Source: Arthrobacter sp. PGP41 (GTDB lineage Bacteria > Actinomycetota > Actinomycetes > Actinomycetales > Micrococcaceae). From it: a DNA stretch of 64,000 nucleotides. The stretch spans positions 2,542,001 through 2,606,000 of the forward strand of contig NZ_CP026514.1 in NCBI RefSeq assembly GCF_002953935.1, in the 5' to 3' direction. Positions 49,749 to 57,790 of this stretch are shown here, piece by piece. Position 1 is the stretch's first letter; each line of letters begins with the position of its first letter. The translations under genes were made by a program, and so were the position numbers. The notes beneath the pieces are model-generated. The model had not been told where the DNA came from. It saw only the letters and a program-made list of their open reading frames with translations, and did not search any database.

Positions 49749-50651
49749 CTAGGCGAGGGCCCGGATGGTCCAGGACGCTGAGTGCGACTCCCCCGGCTTG
49801 AGGTGCACGACGTCCGTCCCCGAGTTGAAGGCGTCAGGCGGGCAGGTCATGGGTTCAACGGCCAGCCCCAGCCTGTCCGGGCCAACCGGCTTGTCGGCAG
49901 TGTGGACCTGGACCCAGGGCCACTCCGTGCCCCATTCCAGTTCCACGCCCGTTCCCGCGGGATCCTGCACGCGGACCCGGGCCAGCCCGGCGGCGTCGCG
50001 GGAAATCCCTGTGAAGGCATGGTCAATCTTCACCGGCCCCAGCGGCCGGGGACTGCGGAAATCGAAGTTGTTCTCCTCCACGCCCTTCATGCCCATGGGG
50101 AGCAGCCGGTCCGGCGTCACCTCGAGGAATTGGCACGCCGGCAATTCCAGCGTCCATTGGTCCAGCCGTCCCGGGCCGGCCACCAGGTAGGGGTGGGGAC
50201 ACACGCCGTAAGGGGCGCTGGCGGACCCGGTATTCACAGTCCTCACCATACTCCGCAACCCACCGGGATCCAGCGAGTAGGAAACGGAGACCTCAAGATC
50301 CGATGGGTAGTGCGGGCCCGCGCCGATCGTGCACGCCAGGACCACGCGGTCCTCAGCCGCCTCCCGCACCTGCCACATCTGCTCCGTGGCCAGGCCGTGC
50401 AACGCCGAACCGCGCTCAGGCTCGTTGACGGCGGCCCGGTAGGCAGTTCCGGCGTAGGTATACCTGCCGTCCGCCAGGCGGTTCGGCCACGGGGCGCAGA
50501 CAACCCCGCGGTAGTCAGGAACCGGGCCATCCGGACCAAAGCCCACCACCAGGTGCCGGCCGTTGTGCCGCAGTTCCCGAAGGGCGCCTCCGCGGGCTGT
50601 AACCACGGCGGTGTAGGGGCCACTTGCAATGCTGTGTTCCGTGGATGGCAT
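49749..50651 (-). CDS. aldose 1-epimerase family protein
   Basis: Mutarotase-like protein that interconverts sugar anomers. The 300-residue product has the galactose mutarotase fold: GVVCAPWPNRLADGRY, HGLA near residue 85 (catalytic His region), YGVCPHPYLV with the second His, and a Glu in LAVEPMTCPPDAF. The ATG at 50651 follows AAGGGG. A longer open frame upstream overlaps the divergent AlkD gene and is rejected. A LacI-like palindrome lies about 30 nt upstream. It is convergent with the esterase, with the stops only 2 nt apart. Confidence 0.9.
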   Translation of the reverse strand: MPSTEHSIASGPYTAVVTARGGALRELRHNGRHLVVGFGPDGPVPDYRGVVCAPWPNRLADGRYTYAGTAYRAAVNEPERGSALHGLATEQMWQVREAAEDRVVLACTIGAGPHYPSDLEVSVSYSLDPGGLRSMVRTVNTGSASAPYGVCPHPYLVAGPGRLDQWTLELPACQFLEVTPDRLLPMGMKGVEENNFDFRSPRPLGPVKIDHAFTGISRDAAGLARVRVQDPAGTGVELEWGTEWPWVQVHTADKPVGPDRLGLAVEPMTCPPDAFNSGTDVVHLKPGESHSASWTIRALA

Positions 50652-50679
50652 GAAAATCCCCTTCGAGGCCGAGACTCTT

Positions 50680-50691
50680 GTGAGCGCTAAC
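50680..50691. promoter_or_regulatory. possible LacI-family operator upstream of the aldose epimerase gene
   Basis: GTGAGCGCTAAC is a 12-bp palindrome with one mismatch around a central CG, 29 nt before the mutarotase start. The half-site differs from the two operators at 47.8 kb, so another LacI protein may bind it. Confidence 0.4.
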
Positions 50692-50741
50692 CAGCCTAGC
50701 GCATGTATCTCGGCTCGGCACTGGGAAAGCCCTCCGCTGGA

Positions 50742-50747
50742 TAAAGT
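50742..50747 (+). promoter_or_regulatory. -10 box of a probable leaderless transcript
   Basis: TAAAGT lies exactly 6 nt before the ATG at 50754, with no RBS. Confidence 0.55.
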
Positions 50748-50753
50748 TGCCCC

Positions 50754-51467
50754 ATGGCCAGACCGGACCCGGTGAACAGCGAAGTGCTCTCTGCCGTCCG
50801 CCGCGCACTGCGTGAACGGGCAGATCCAGTACGGGGTGCCGGAGCGCAGGCCTACATGAAGTCCACCATGCCTTGCCTCGGTGTGCGCGTCCCTGAAGTC
50901 CGCCGTATCGCCGCCGCCGCGGTTGCCGGCACTCCCTTCGCCTCGGCCGGCCAACTGCGCGCCACCGTCCTTGGGCTCTGGCGGAACGCTGCGGCCCGCG
51001 AGGAACGCTATGCGGCCATCGACCTGACCGGGGCGCCGCTGGCAGCGGGTGACATTCTGATGCTGCCCGTTTATGAGGAAATGATTCGCAGCGGCGCGTG
51101 GTGGGACTTCGTGGACCCGGTAGCAATGCGCCTGTGCGGCCTGCTGCAAGCCAACCGTGAGGAGATGTCAGCAGTCCTGGTCCGTTGGAGCAGCGATCCG
51201 GACTTCTGGATAAGGAGGGCTGCCATCCTCGCGCAGCTTAAGGCGAAGGCCGCCACTGACACCGTGCTCCTGTCCCAGGTCCTGGAAACAAACATGGCAG
51301 ACCCGGAGTTCTTCATCCGGAAAGCGATCGGGTGGGCCCTGCGCGAGTATTCCAAGACGGCACCGGAGTGGGTGGCCGCCTTCGTGGCGGAACATGCGGC
51401 CACCCTCAGCTCCTTGTCCCGGAGGGAGGCTGTCCGGCGCCTCCCTGCCGCCGCGTCCGACGTATAA
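50754..51467 (+). CDS. DNA alkylation repair protein (AlkD-like)
   Basis: The 237-residue product is a HEAT-repeat protein of the AlkD family, which excises bulky or charged alkylated bases. Family landmarks include YMKSTMPCLGVRVPEVR near the N-terminus, REERYAAID, WWDFVDPVA, WIRRAAILAQL and FFIRKAIGWALREYSKTAPEWV near the C-terminus. These are close to the AlkD core, including the Trp and Asp residues that contact DNA. It is a lone gene, divergent from the mutarotase and convergent with the mannosyltransferase across a degenerate palindromic repeat. Confidence 0.92.
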   Translation: MARPDPVNSEVLSAVRRALRERADPVRGAGAQAYMKSTMPCLGVRVPEVRRIAAAAVAGTPFASAGQLRATVLGLWRNAAAREERYAAIDLTGAPLAAGDILMLPVYEEMIRSGAWWDFVDPVAMRLCGLLQANREEMSAVLVRWSSDPDFWIRRAAILAQLKAKAATDTVLLSQVLETNMADPEFFIRKAIGWALREYSKTAPEWVAAFVAEHAATLSSLSRREAVRRLPAAASDV

Positions 51468-51548
51468 CGGCGGTGGCAGGCATCCTGGAGTCAGGGAAGT
51501 CCGGGATGCTTCGACCGTACGGGCAGCGCATCCCCTAACCCCGGAAAG

Positions 51549-51600
51549 AAAGCGCCACGTGCCGTTTTGAACCGCCAAACCGACGCACAGCGCTACCTAG
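51549..51600. repeat. palindromic repeat, copy 2 (degenerate)
   Basis: AGCGCCACGTGCCGTTTTG and its imperfect complement ending in AGCGCTAC form a degenerate version of the repeats at 32.8 and 59.6 kb. It again fills the gap between convergent stops, and the mannosyltransferase TAG overlaps its end. Confidence 0.7.
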
Positions 51601-53153
51601 ATGACGGGGCGTTCGACGACGACCTCGTGCGTCTTGCGGAACAGCCGGCGGGTGCGGGGGTCCCAGAAAACCAGGTACAGGCCAAAGAGCAGGCCGGTCA
51701 CCGCCGCGGCCACCCGGGCCAGCGCCAGTGCAAAGCCGAGGTCCTCGGTCTGGAGGTACGGGAAGACTTCCAGCTGGTCCGAAATGGCATAGATCATGAA
51801 GAAAGAGACAACGAAGTAGAGCGCCTTGACCTGCCAGTCATTCCTGATCCCGGTGACGGCAAAGAGCGGTATCAGCCATACGACGTACCAGGCTTGGATG
51901 ATCGGAGCCAGGAGGACAATCGCAGCAAGAGCGAGTGTGAGGCGGCGCATCAGACGGTCATAGTCCCCGCGGAAGATCTGCCAGGCGACAATACCCACGG
52001 CAACAAGCTTGCCCACGTTATACACAAAGCCGGCCAAGGTGGGCCCGTCGAGTCCAAACGCATTGGCCAAGGAGGCAACCACCATTCCGATGAGCCCCAC
52101 GGGCGCATACCAGATGGAGATGCTTCCGGGGGCAGAGAGCCCATTGACCCAGCCGAAGCCGAAACCATTCACCAGGCTCATCAAGGCCAGGATTCCGAGG
52201 CTCAATCCAGCAGTCAGGCCCCAGAACGCGAACTTGCGGAGCCAGCCTGCGTCCTTGCCCGCCCAGAGGAGCCCGATGAAGGGCAGGAAGACGATGGTGA
52301 TGGGCTTCACCGCAATGGAAAGTGTTACCAGCACAATGCCGCGGACCACCCGGTGCGTCGCGGAGTAGTACAGTCCGGCCAGCGCCAGGCCGATCATCAG
52401 TGCGTCATTGTGGACGCTGGCGATGAAGTTCGTCAGGAACAGCGGGTTCGCCGCGGTGAGCCACAGGGCCCGGTGCGGATTGACGCCGTGCAGCTCGGCG
52501 AGCCGCGGAACATAGATCACGCAGAGGATGACTCCGGCCATGGCCACCAGCCGGAACAGCATCACGCTTGCCTCTGGCTGGACATTCGTGGACCACACAA
52601 CGAACTGTTCAATCCACAGGAACAGCTGGCCGTAGGGAACGGGGGCTTCCGTCCACATTTTGTCCGCGCCCAGCTGGAAGTAGTTGGACAGGGCCGAGAT
52701 GCCGTTCTCGTAGGGGTTGAATCCTTCAACCATCAGCCGTCCCTGCCCGATGTAGGCGTAGACGTCACGGCTGAAGAGCGGCACGCTGAACATCATGGGC
52801 AGGCCCCACGCCACAACCGCCATCAGGGTAGCTTTACGGGCCTGCTCGCCCCACACCCTGACCCGCTGCCCCAGCCTGAGCCAGGCGCGGACCAGGAGCA
52901 TCCCTCCTATGGCCAGCAGGACAATCGAGAGGGCAACGCCAACCGCTTCGGCACGCATCCAAATGAACAGCGGCATCCGGCGGAGTTCCGAGACGGGGGC
53001 CAGCCAGCCAACGCCCAAGGATCCGATGAGCATGAACATGGAGCCCACGAAGCCGGCAAGCAGCGGGGACCGGGGATTATCCACTTCCGCGCCGCCCGCT
53101 GCGACAGTGGCGGCGGGCGCCATCTCCCCCGCCGCGGGCACAGGCGCCGTCAT
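51597..53153 (-). CDS. MptB-like polyprenol-phosphomannose-dependent alpha-1,6-mannosyltransferase
   Basis: Membrane GT-C glycosyltransferase that extends lipomannan-type glycolipids using decaprenyl-phosphomannose (family knowledge). The 518-residue product has about 12-13 hydrophobic segments. The external loop motif SRDVYAYIGQGRLM near residue 125 carries the catalytic-type Asp; HNDALMIG and PVPYGQLFLWIE are also present. The ATG at 53153 is preferred; a TTG at 53168 would add five residues. The Ala-rich N-terminus of about 30 residues is cytosolic. Micrococcaceae do make lipomannan-like glycolipids, which fits. The gene is monocistronic. Confidence 0.85.
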   Translation of the reverse strand: MTAPVPAAGEMAPAATVAAGGAEVDNPRSPLLAGFVGSMFMLIGSLGVGWLAPVSELRRMPLFIWMRAEAVGVALSIVLLAIGGMLLVRAWLRLGQRVRVWGEQARKATLMAVVAWGLPMMFSVPLFSRDVYAYIGQGRLMVEGFNPYENGISALSNYFQLGADKMWTEAPVPYGQLFLWIEQFVVWSTNVQPEASVMLFRLVAMAGVILCVIYVPRLAELHGVNPHRALWLTAANPLFLTNFIASVHNDALMIGLALAGLYYSATHRVVRGIVLVTLSIAVKPITIVFLPFIGLLWAGKDAGWLRKFAFWGLTAGLSLGILALMSLVNGFGFGWVNGLSAPGSISIWYAPVGLIGMVVASLANAFGLDGPTLAGFVYNVGKLVAVGIVAWQIFRGDYDRLMRRLTLALAAIVLLAPIIQAWYVVWLIPLFAVTGIRNDWQVKALYFVVSFFMIYAISDQLEVFPYLQTEDLGFALALARVAAAVTGLLFGLYLVFWDPRTRRLFRKTHEVVVERPVI

Positions 53154-53292
53154 TTCAGGATCGTCCAATCTATCTCGTCTGCGATTCTGCCCGGCGGGCC
53201 AACGGCCGGCCGTGGCGCATCCTCACGGGAGCGGGATGACCCGCCGCGTCTTCGAAATCCTAGCATCGGCCGGTGCCCTGGAGGGGTAACGG

Positions 53293-53298
53293 TAGGCT
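53293..53298 (+). promoter_or_regulatory. -10 box of a leaderless orn transcript
   Basis: TAGGCT lies exactly 6 nt before the GTG at 53305; no Shine-Dalgarno sequence is visible. Confidence 0.6.
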
Positions 53299-53304
53299 TG
53301 TCCG

Positions 53305-53934
53305 GTGCCTATATCTAACGAACGCATCGTCTGGATCGACTGCGAAATGACCGGCCTGGACATTAAGAACGACGCCCTGATCGAGGTGGCCGCCCTGGTC
53401 ACCGACTCCGAGCTGAACATCCTCGGCGACGGCGTCGACGTGGTCATTAAGCCGGATGATGCAGCGGTGGCCCAGATGAACGATTTCGTCCGCGACATGC
53501 ACACCAAATCGGGACTCCTGAAGGAACTGCCGCACGGCAAGACGATGGCCGAGGCGGAAGCCGCCGTCATGGAATACATCTCAAAATGGGTGCCGGACCC
53601 CCGCAAGGCGCCGCTGGGCGGCAATTCCGTGGGGACCGACCGTGTGTTCCTGTCCCGGGACATGCCCGCAGTGGTTGAACACCTGCACTACCGGGTGATC
53701 GACGTCAGCACCATCAAGGAACTCTCGCGCCGCTGGTTCGCGAGGGCATACTTCCAGTCGCCGGCCAAAAAGGGCGGACACCGTGCGCTGGGGGACATCA
53801 AGGACTCCATCGACGAGCTCCGTTATTACCGGGAGGCCGTTTTCGTGCCTGCACCGGGACCGGACAGTGCCACCGCCCTTCAGATTGCCCGCCGCATCAC
53901 ATCCGCCGGGAATGCGGGGCAGCAGGGAGGGTAA
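53305..53934 (+). CDS. orn: oligoribonuclease
   Basis: 3'-5' exoribonuclease that degrades 2-5-nt RNAs and linear c-di-GMP products. The 209-residue DEDDh protein has WIDCEMTGLD (first Asp/Glu), a central Asp in VGTDRVFLSRDMP, and HRALGDIKDSIDEL with the catalytic His/Asp. A short Ala/Gly-rich tail follows. The GTG start has a TAGGCT box 6 nt upstream, so it is leaderless. It complements RNase E/G and is followed by tRNA-His on the same strand after 127 nt. Confidence 0.97.
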   Translation: MPISNERIVWIDCEMTGLDIKNDALIEVAALVTDSELNILGDGVDVVIKPDDAAVAQMNDFVRDMHTKSGLLKELPHGKTMAEAEAAVMEYISKWVPDPRKAPLGGNSVGTDRVFLSRDMPAVVEHLHYRVIDVSTIKELSRRWFARAYFQSPAKKGGHRALGDIKDSIDELRYYREAVFVPAPGPDSATALQIARRITSAGNAGQQGG

Positions 53935-54061
53935 TCTGCGCCACCTTCGACGGAATTTTCCGCGAAAACCCCAAAAGTGGACGAAGCACCCCTGAAGAGC
54001 AGGTAAGCTATATGAGTTGCCTTTCCAGAGGGCCGGTACGCCGGTAAATCTGCAGGCACAT

Positions 54062-54135
54062 GGTGGGCTTAGCTCAGTTGGCAGAGCGCCTGGTTGTGGT
54101 CCAGGAGGTCGCGGGTTCAACCCCCGTAGCTCACC
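54062..54135 (+). tRNA. tRNA-His(GUG)
   Basis: Acceptor GTGGGCT/AGCTCAC with an encoded G at -1 (54062) opposite C73, the histidine identity pair. Anticodon stem CCTGG/CCAGG with loop TTGTGGT (anticodon GTG). T-arm GCGGG-TTCAACC-CCCGT. Confidence 0.97.
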
Positions 54136-54170
54136 CTCACGGGACGGTATGTGCAGCCGTCCAAGAAGGA

Positions 54171-54196
54171 GGCCGCACCGGATATCCGGTGCGGCC
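54171..54196 (+). terminator. terminator after tRNA-His
   Basis: GGCCGCACCGGAT pairs with ATCCGGTGCGGCC as a perfect palindrome, followed by TTCTTCTTTTTT. Confidence 0.85.
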
Positions 54197-54262
54197 TTCT
54201 TCTTTTTTCACCGTTTTGCACACTTGCCCCTGGCACGAGACACCGCTGAAGGACCGCTGAAG

Positions 54263-54835
54263 ATGACCGTTCTGCCAATCACCATCTGGGGAGAACCCGT
54301 ACTGCACCGCCGGGCTTCCGAAGTGGAAGTGTTCGACGACGAGCTGCGGACGTTGATAGCGGACATGTTTGAAACGAATGACGCCGCCAACGGCGTGGGC
54401 CTCGCGGCGCCGCAGATAGGCGTGGGCAAGAGGATCTTTGTCTACAAGTACGCCAACGACGACGGCGCTCCGCCTACCGGCGTGCTGGTCAACCCGGTAC
54501 TGACCCTGTCAAAGGTTTCCGGCGCGGTACCGGACCCGGACGAGGAAGAAGAGGGCTGCCTGTCCTTCCCCGGCGGGCAGTATCCCCTGAAGCGCGCCGA
54601 GTGGGCGCGTGTTGAAGGGTTTGACGGCTTTGGACAGCCGGTCAGGTTCGAAGCCACCGGCTGGTTTGCCAGGGTCATCCAGCACGAATATGACCACTTG
54701 GACGGAAAACTGTACGTCAACCGGCTGATTGACCGCTATGCACGCAAAGCCATGAGGCAGGCCAAGAAGAGCGGCTGGGGCGTTCCCGGACTGACCTGGA
54801 TGCCGGGCGTCGACCCGGATCCGTTCGGACACTAG
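54263..54835 (+). CDS. def: peptide deformylase
   Basis: Removes the formyl group from nascent proteins. The 190-residue product has all three motifs: GVGLAAPQIG (near residue 47), EEGCLSFPG (near 95, metal Cys) and QHEYDHLDG (near 141, metal His residues and catalytic Glu). It is a type I enzyme with a short C-terminal extension (GWGVPGLTWMPG). The ATG at 54263 is preferred because AAGGAC lies upstream; the open frame extends back through the tRNA-His gene and terminator and cannot be coding there. It lies 10 nt from the convergent HNH gene. Confidence 0.96.
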   Translation: MTVLPITIWGEPVLHRRASEVEVFDDELRTLIADMFETNDAANGVGLAAPQIGVGKRIFVYKYANDDGAPPTGVLVNPVLTLSKVSGAVPDPDEEEEGCLSFPGGQYPLKRAEWARVEGFDGFGQPVRFEATGWFARVIQHEYDHLDGKLYVNRLIDRYARKAMRQAKKSGWGVPGLTWMPGVDPDPFGH

Positions 54836-54845
54836 GACAACCGGG

Positions 54846-55643
54846 TCATTTCGCCGCAATGGTGGGCTGGTCCGGGCAGGACCCCAGCACGCGCTTCATG
54901 GCGTCCTTTTCCGCCTCGGTGACCCATAGTCCGTAGGCTGCCTTGACCGATATTTGGCGGGCCACGTAGTGGCAGCGGAAGGACTTGTTCCTGGGAAGCC
55001 AGGTTGCGGCATCGCCGGCACCCTTCTGCTCGTTTGCCGGGCCGTCAGCCGCGATGAGGTTCAGCGGATCGTTGGCCAGGCTCTGGCGCTGCTTGGCTGT
55101 CAGTCCCTGGGCACCCTTCTGCCAAGCGTCACCCAAGGCCACGACGTGGTCTATTTGGACTGCCCGGCTGCTTTCGGAGCCCCGCCGGAAGTCCACGGGC
55201 TGCCCGGTATAGGGCTCGCGGAAGGAGCCCGCTGCCACCCGGCACCTGGAGCCTTCCACGAACACCACTGCGGTAAGGTCACGCCTGAGCATGTCGTTGC
55301 GGGTGTCGCACCCGTTCCGGTCCACGTCAAGCCACGCCTGGCCGAACGCTTCGCGGTCATAGTTGTCCTTCGCGGCCCGGCCCTTGACGGAAAGCCGTTC
55401 CAGCGCGGTGATGGCAGTACCGGAGGGCACGGGATGCACCGGCACAACAGGCTTCATCCAGTCGGGGTCGAACACCGGAGCTTCGGTGGGGCCGGAAGCG
55501 GCGGGCTCCGTCAACGCAAACTGGCCGGCAGTAAAGAACCAGGACAGTGCCGCCAGTGCAACGACGGCAGCCGCTGCCAGGACGCCCCAGGCCTGCCGTG
55601 AGCGACGGCGGGCACGGCGGTAGGCGGACCAGCTCACAGTCAT
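54846..55643 (-). CDS. secreted or membrane-anchored HNH endonuclease family protein
   Basis: The 265-residue product has an N-terminal signal anchor (basic YRRARRRSRQ, then a 20-residue hydrophobic helix) and a linker. The C-terminal nuclease domain is of the DUF1524/HNH type: CDTRNDMLRRDL, QIDHVVALGDAW (His-Asp-His metal core), LNLIAADGPANEQKG, and WLPRNKSFRCHYVARQI. Several cysteines could form disulfides. Such proteins are widespread in actinobacteria, and may scavenge extracellular DNA (inference). It may use the GTG or ATG codons at its N-terminus; the ATG at 55643 is given. It is convergent with def. Confidence 0.9.
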   Translation of the reverse strand: MTVSWSAYRRARRRSRQAWGVLAAAAVVALAALSWFFTAGQFALTEPAASGPTEAPVFDPDWMKPVVPVHPVPSGTAITALERLSVKGRAAKDNYDREAFGQAWLDVDRNGCDTRNDMLRRDLTAVVFVEGSRCRVAAGSFREPYTGQPVDFRRGSESSRAVQIDHVVALGDAWQKGAQGLTAKQRQSLANDPLNLIAADGPANEQKGAGDAATWLPRNKSFRCHYVARQISVKAAYGLWVTEAEKDAMKRVLGSCPDQPTIAAK

Positions 55644-55768
55644 GGGGATCCGCCGCCTCCGCCGACATCATGCACCAGAAGAGCCTAGAACACCCCCTGG
55701 GTCTCCCCGGTGTTTTCCACAGTGTGGAGGGCAGGTGGGCAGCTTTGGTGGAAGTGTTCGCGCGGGGG

Positions 55769-55978
55769 TTACTGCTCCCGCATCACCCTCCGCAGGTCCT
55801 CCTCGGCGATTGCCAGCAGTCCTTCCAGCTGGCGCACCCGGTCCTCGCCGACGTCGCCCGTTTTGTAAGCGGCGCGGGCGCCCTCAAGCAGCCGGACAGC
55901 CTCTTTATGGTTGGCTTTGGCGACGTCGAGGGCGTGCTCAAGGGTTGTTTCGTGCTGAAGTGTCGAATCTTTGTCCAT
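55769..55978 (-). CDS. small helical hypothetical protein
   Basis: The 69-residue product is highly charged and predicted to be all alpha-helical (two helices around YKTGDVGED). No cysteines, membrane segment or signal peptide are present. It resembles small coiled-coil proteins of Micrococcaceae without known function. A second frame starting at 55983 is a shadow. It lies between the HNH gene and gap, same strand as both. The family is not recognised. Confidence 0.65.
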   Translation of the reverse strand: MDKDSTLQHETTLEHALDVAKANHKEAVRLLEGARAAYKTGDVGEDRVRQLEGLLAIAEEDLRRVMREQ

Positions 55979-56053
55979 GCCACCAGTGTGGTCCCGTTTC
56001 CCGGCCGATTCCAGCGGAATCAGCCGGGAAATCGCGGGACCGGCGGCCGGGGC

Positions 56054-57532
56054 CTAAACAGCGATCGCTGCGAGGGCCGCCGCCGATTCCTTTGCGGGGA
56101 AGGATGGCGGGTTTACCCCTGCCATTTCCTCCATCACACGGACCACCTGGCAGCTGTAGCCGAACTCGTTGTCATACCAGACGTAGAGGACAACGTTTTT
56201 ATCCGTGGACACAGTGGCCAGGCCGTCCACGATGCCTGCGCGGCGGGAACCGACGAAGTCAGTGGAGACAACTTCGGGTGAGTCGATGTAGTCGATCTGC
56301 TTGCGCATGTCCGAGTGCAGGGACATCTCGCGGAGGTAGTTGTTGATCTCGTCCTTGGTGGTCCCGTTTTCCAGGCTCAGGTTCAGGATGGCGAGGGAAA
56401 CATCCGGGGTGGGGACCCGGATGGAGCTGCCCGTCAGCTTGCCCAGGAGTTCGGGAAGGGCCTTGGCCACGGCCTTCGCGGCACCGGTCTCCGTGATCAC
56501 CATGTTCAGGGCCGCCGAGCGGCCGCGTCGGTCACCCTTGTGGAAGTTGTCGATCAGGTTCTGGTCGTTGGTGAAGGAGTGCACGGTCTCCACATGGCCG
56601 TGCACGACGCCGAACTTGTCGTTGATGGCCTTCAGGACCGGCGTGATGGCGTTGGTGGTGCAGGACGCGGCGGACACGATCTGGTCAGTGTCCTCGATGG
56701 TGCCGTGGTTGATGCCGTGGACGATGTTCTTCAGGTCGCCCTTGCCCGGGGCTGTCAGGAGAACCCGTGCCACGCCCTTGCTCTGCAGGTGCTGGGACAG
56801 TCCTTCCCGGTCACGCCAGCGGCCGGTGTTGTCCACCACGAGGGCATTGTTGATGCCGAAGGCGGTGTAGTCGATGGTGGCGGGGTTGTCCGAGTAGATG
56901 ACCTGGACCTGCACGCCGTTGGCCGTGATGGTGTTGGCTTCCTCGTCGATCCTGATGGTCCCTTCGAAGGACCCGTGGACGGAGTCGCGGCGCAGGAGGC
57001 TGGCGCGCTTCGAAAGATCGTTGTCGGCGCCCTTGCGGACCACGATGGCGCGCAGGCGGAGGCCGTGGCCGCCACCGGCCTTTTCGATGAGGAGGCGGGC
57101 AAGGAGCCGGCCGATCCGGCCAAAGCCGTAGAGCACCACGTCGGTGCTGGTGCGGTCATCGCCGCCACGCTTGCCCACAACGTCGGCAAGTTCCGCGCGG
57201 AGGAATTCTTCCAGCGTGGCGCCGCTGCCCTCCTCCTTGAACTTCTGGTTCAGCCGGGCGATGTCGATCGCAGCAGCACCGAGCTCCAGTCCGGCAAGGG
57301 TGTTCAGCAGCGGCGCGGTCTCCTCCAGGAGCAGCTCGTCCTTGCTCATCCGGCGCGCAAAACGGTGCGCCTTGAGGATGTTCATGGTGGACTTGTTGAT
57401 CAAACTCCGGCCATGGATGCTGGTGACCACGTTGTTTTCGCGGTACAGCCGGCCGATCACCGGAATCATGGCCTCGGCGAGGGCCTCCCGGCCCATCCAC
57501 GTATCAAGACAAGAATCTGACGTCTGGCTCAC
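56054..57532 (-). CDS. gapB: glyceraldehyde-3-phosphate dehydrogenase, long GapB-type
   Basis: The 492-residue product is a GAPDH with an N-terminal extension of about 125 residues. The NAD(P) domain starts at YGFGRIGRLLARLL (about 135). The catalytic Cys is in SAASCTTNAITP, with His in the HSFTNDQ region, then ITETGAAKAVAKALP and WYDNEFGYSCQ. Length and extension fit the actinobacterial GapB group (Corynebacterium GapB is about 480 aa), which works mainly in gluconeogenesis. The start is a GTG at 57532 after GAGGAAGG. A hairpin lies 23 nt upstream, and TAGAAT at 57716..57711 is a plausible -10, giving a leader of about 175 nt. Confidence 0.93.
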   Translation of the reverse strand: MSQTSDSCLDTWMGREALAEAMIPVIGRLYRENNVVTSIHGRSLINKSTMNILKAHRFARRMSKDELLLEETAPLLNTLAGLELGAAAIDIARLNQKFKEEGSGATLEEFLRAELADVVGKRGGDDRTSTDVVLYGFGRIGRLLARLLIEKAGGGHGLRLRAIVVRKGADNDLSKRASLLRRDSVHGSFEGTIRIDEEANTITANGVQVQVIYSDNPATIDYTAFGINNALVVDNTGRWRDREGLSQHLQSKGVARVLLTAPGKGDLKNIVHGINHGTIEDTDQIVSAASCTTNAITPVLKAINDKFGVVHGHVETVHSFTNDQNLIDNFHKGDRRGRSAALNMVITETGAAKAVAKALPELLGKLTGSSIRVPTPDVSLAILNLSLENGTTKDEINNYLREMSLHSDMRKQIDYIDSPEVVSTDFVGSRRAGIVDGLATVSTDKNVVLYVWYDNEFGYSCQVVRVMEEMAGVNPPSFPAKESAAALAAIAV

Positions 57533-57554
57533 AGAAATACCTTCCTCGGTTCAG

Positions 57555-57576
57555 CCGTGTACGTCCTCGTACACGG
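57555..57576 (-). promoter_or_regulatory. perfect inverted repeat in the gap leader
   Basis: CCGTGTACG (57555-57563) and CGTACACGG (57568-57576) form a 9-bp inverted repeat with a 4-nt loop, 23 nt before the gap start. In RNA it would make a stable hairpin with loop AGGA just upstream of the RBS; as DNA it could be an operator. Confidence 0.55.
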
Positions 57577-57790
57577 ATGTCGGCCACCACATGCTGTGCA
57601 GGGGCACCCGCGCCTGCAGGGGTCGGCCCCCAGGCGCCTGGATCGCGTGCAAAGAAAAACCGCCGGCTGCGAACACAACCCGGGCGGAAGAACTCCTGCG
57701 TCCGGTCTCCATTCTAAGTTGGCCGGTCTCCCCGAACAGGCCGGAACCACGTGAAATCACTCACAGGGAAGGGGCCTTGCGTCCGGGACC

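Noticed and set aside
51567..53318. 583-codon plus-strand frame opposite the mannosyltransferase gene
   Set aside because: Hydrophilic low-complexity product, runs into the orn promoter and start; antisense shadow.
54017..54262. Upstream extension of the def frame
   Set aside because: It reads through tRNA-His and its terminator; the start at 54263 has an RBS and the family N-terminus.
55783..55983. 66-codon frame overlapping the 69-residue helical protein
   Set aside because: Arg/Pro/Ser-rich shadow of the other frame, which has a normal helical, charged composition.
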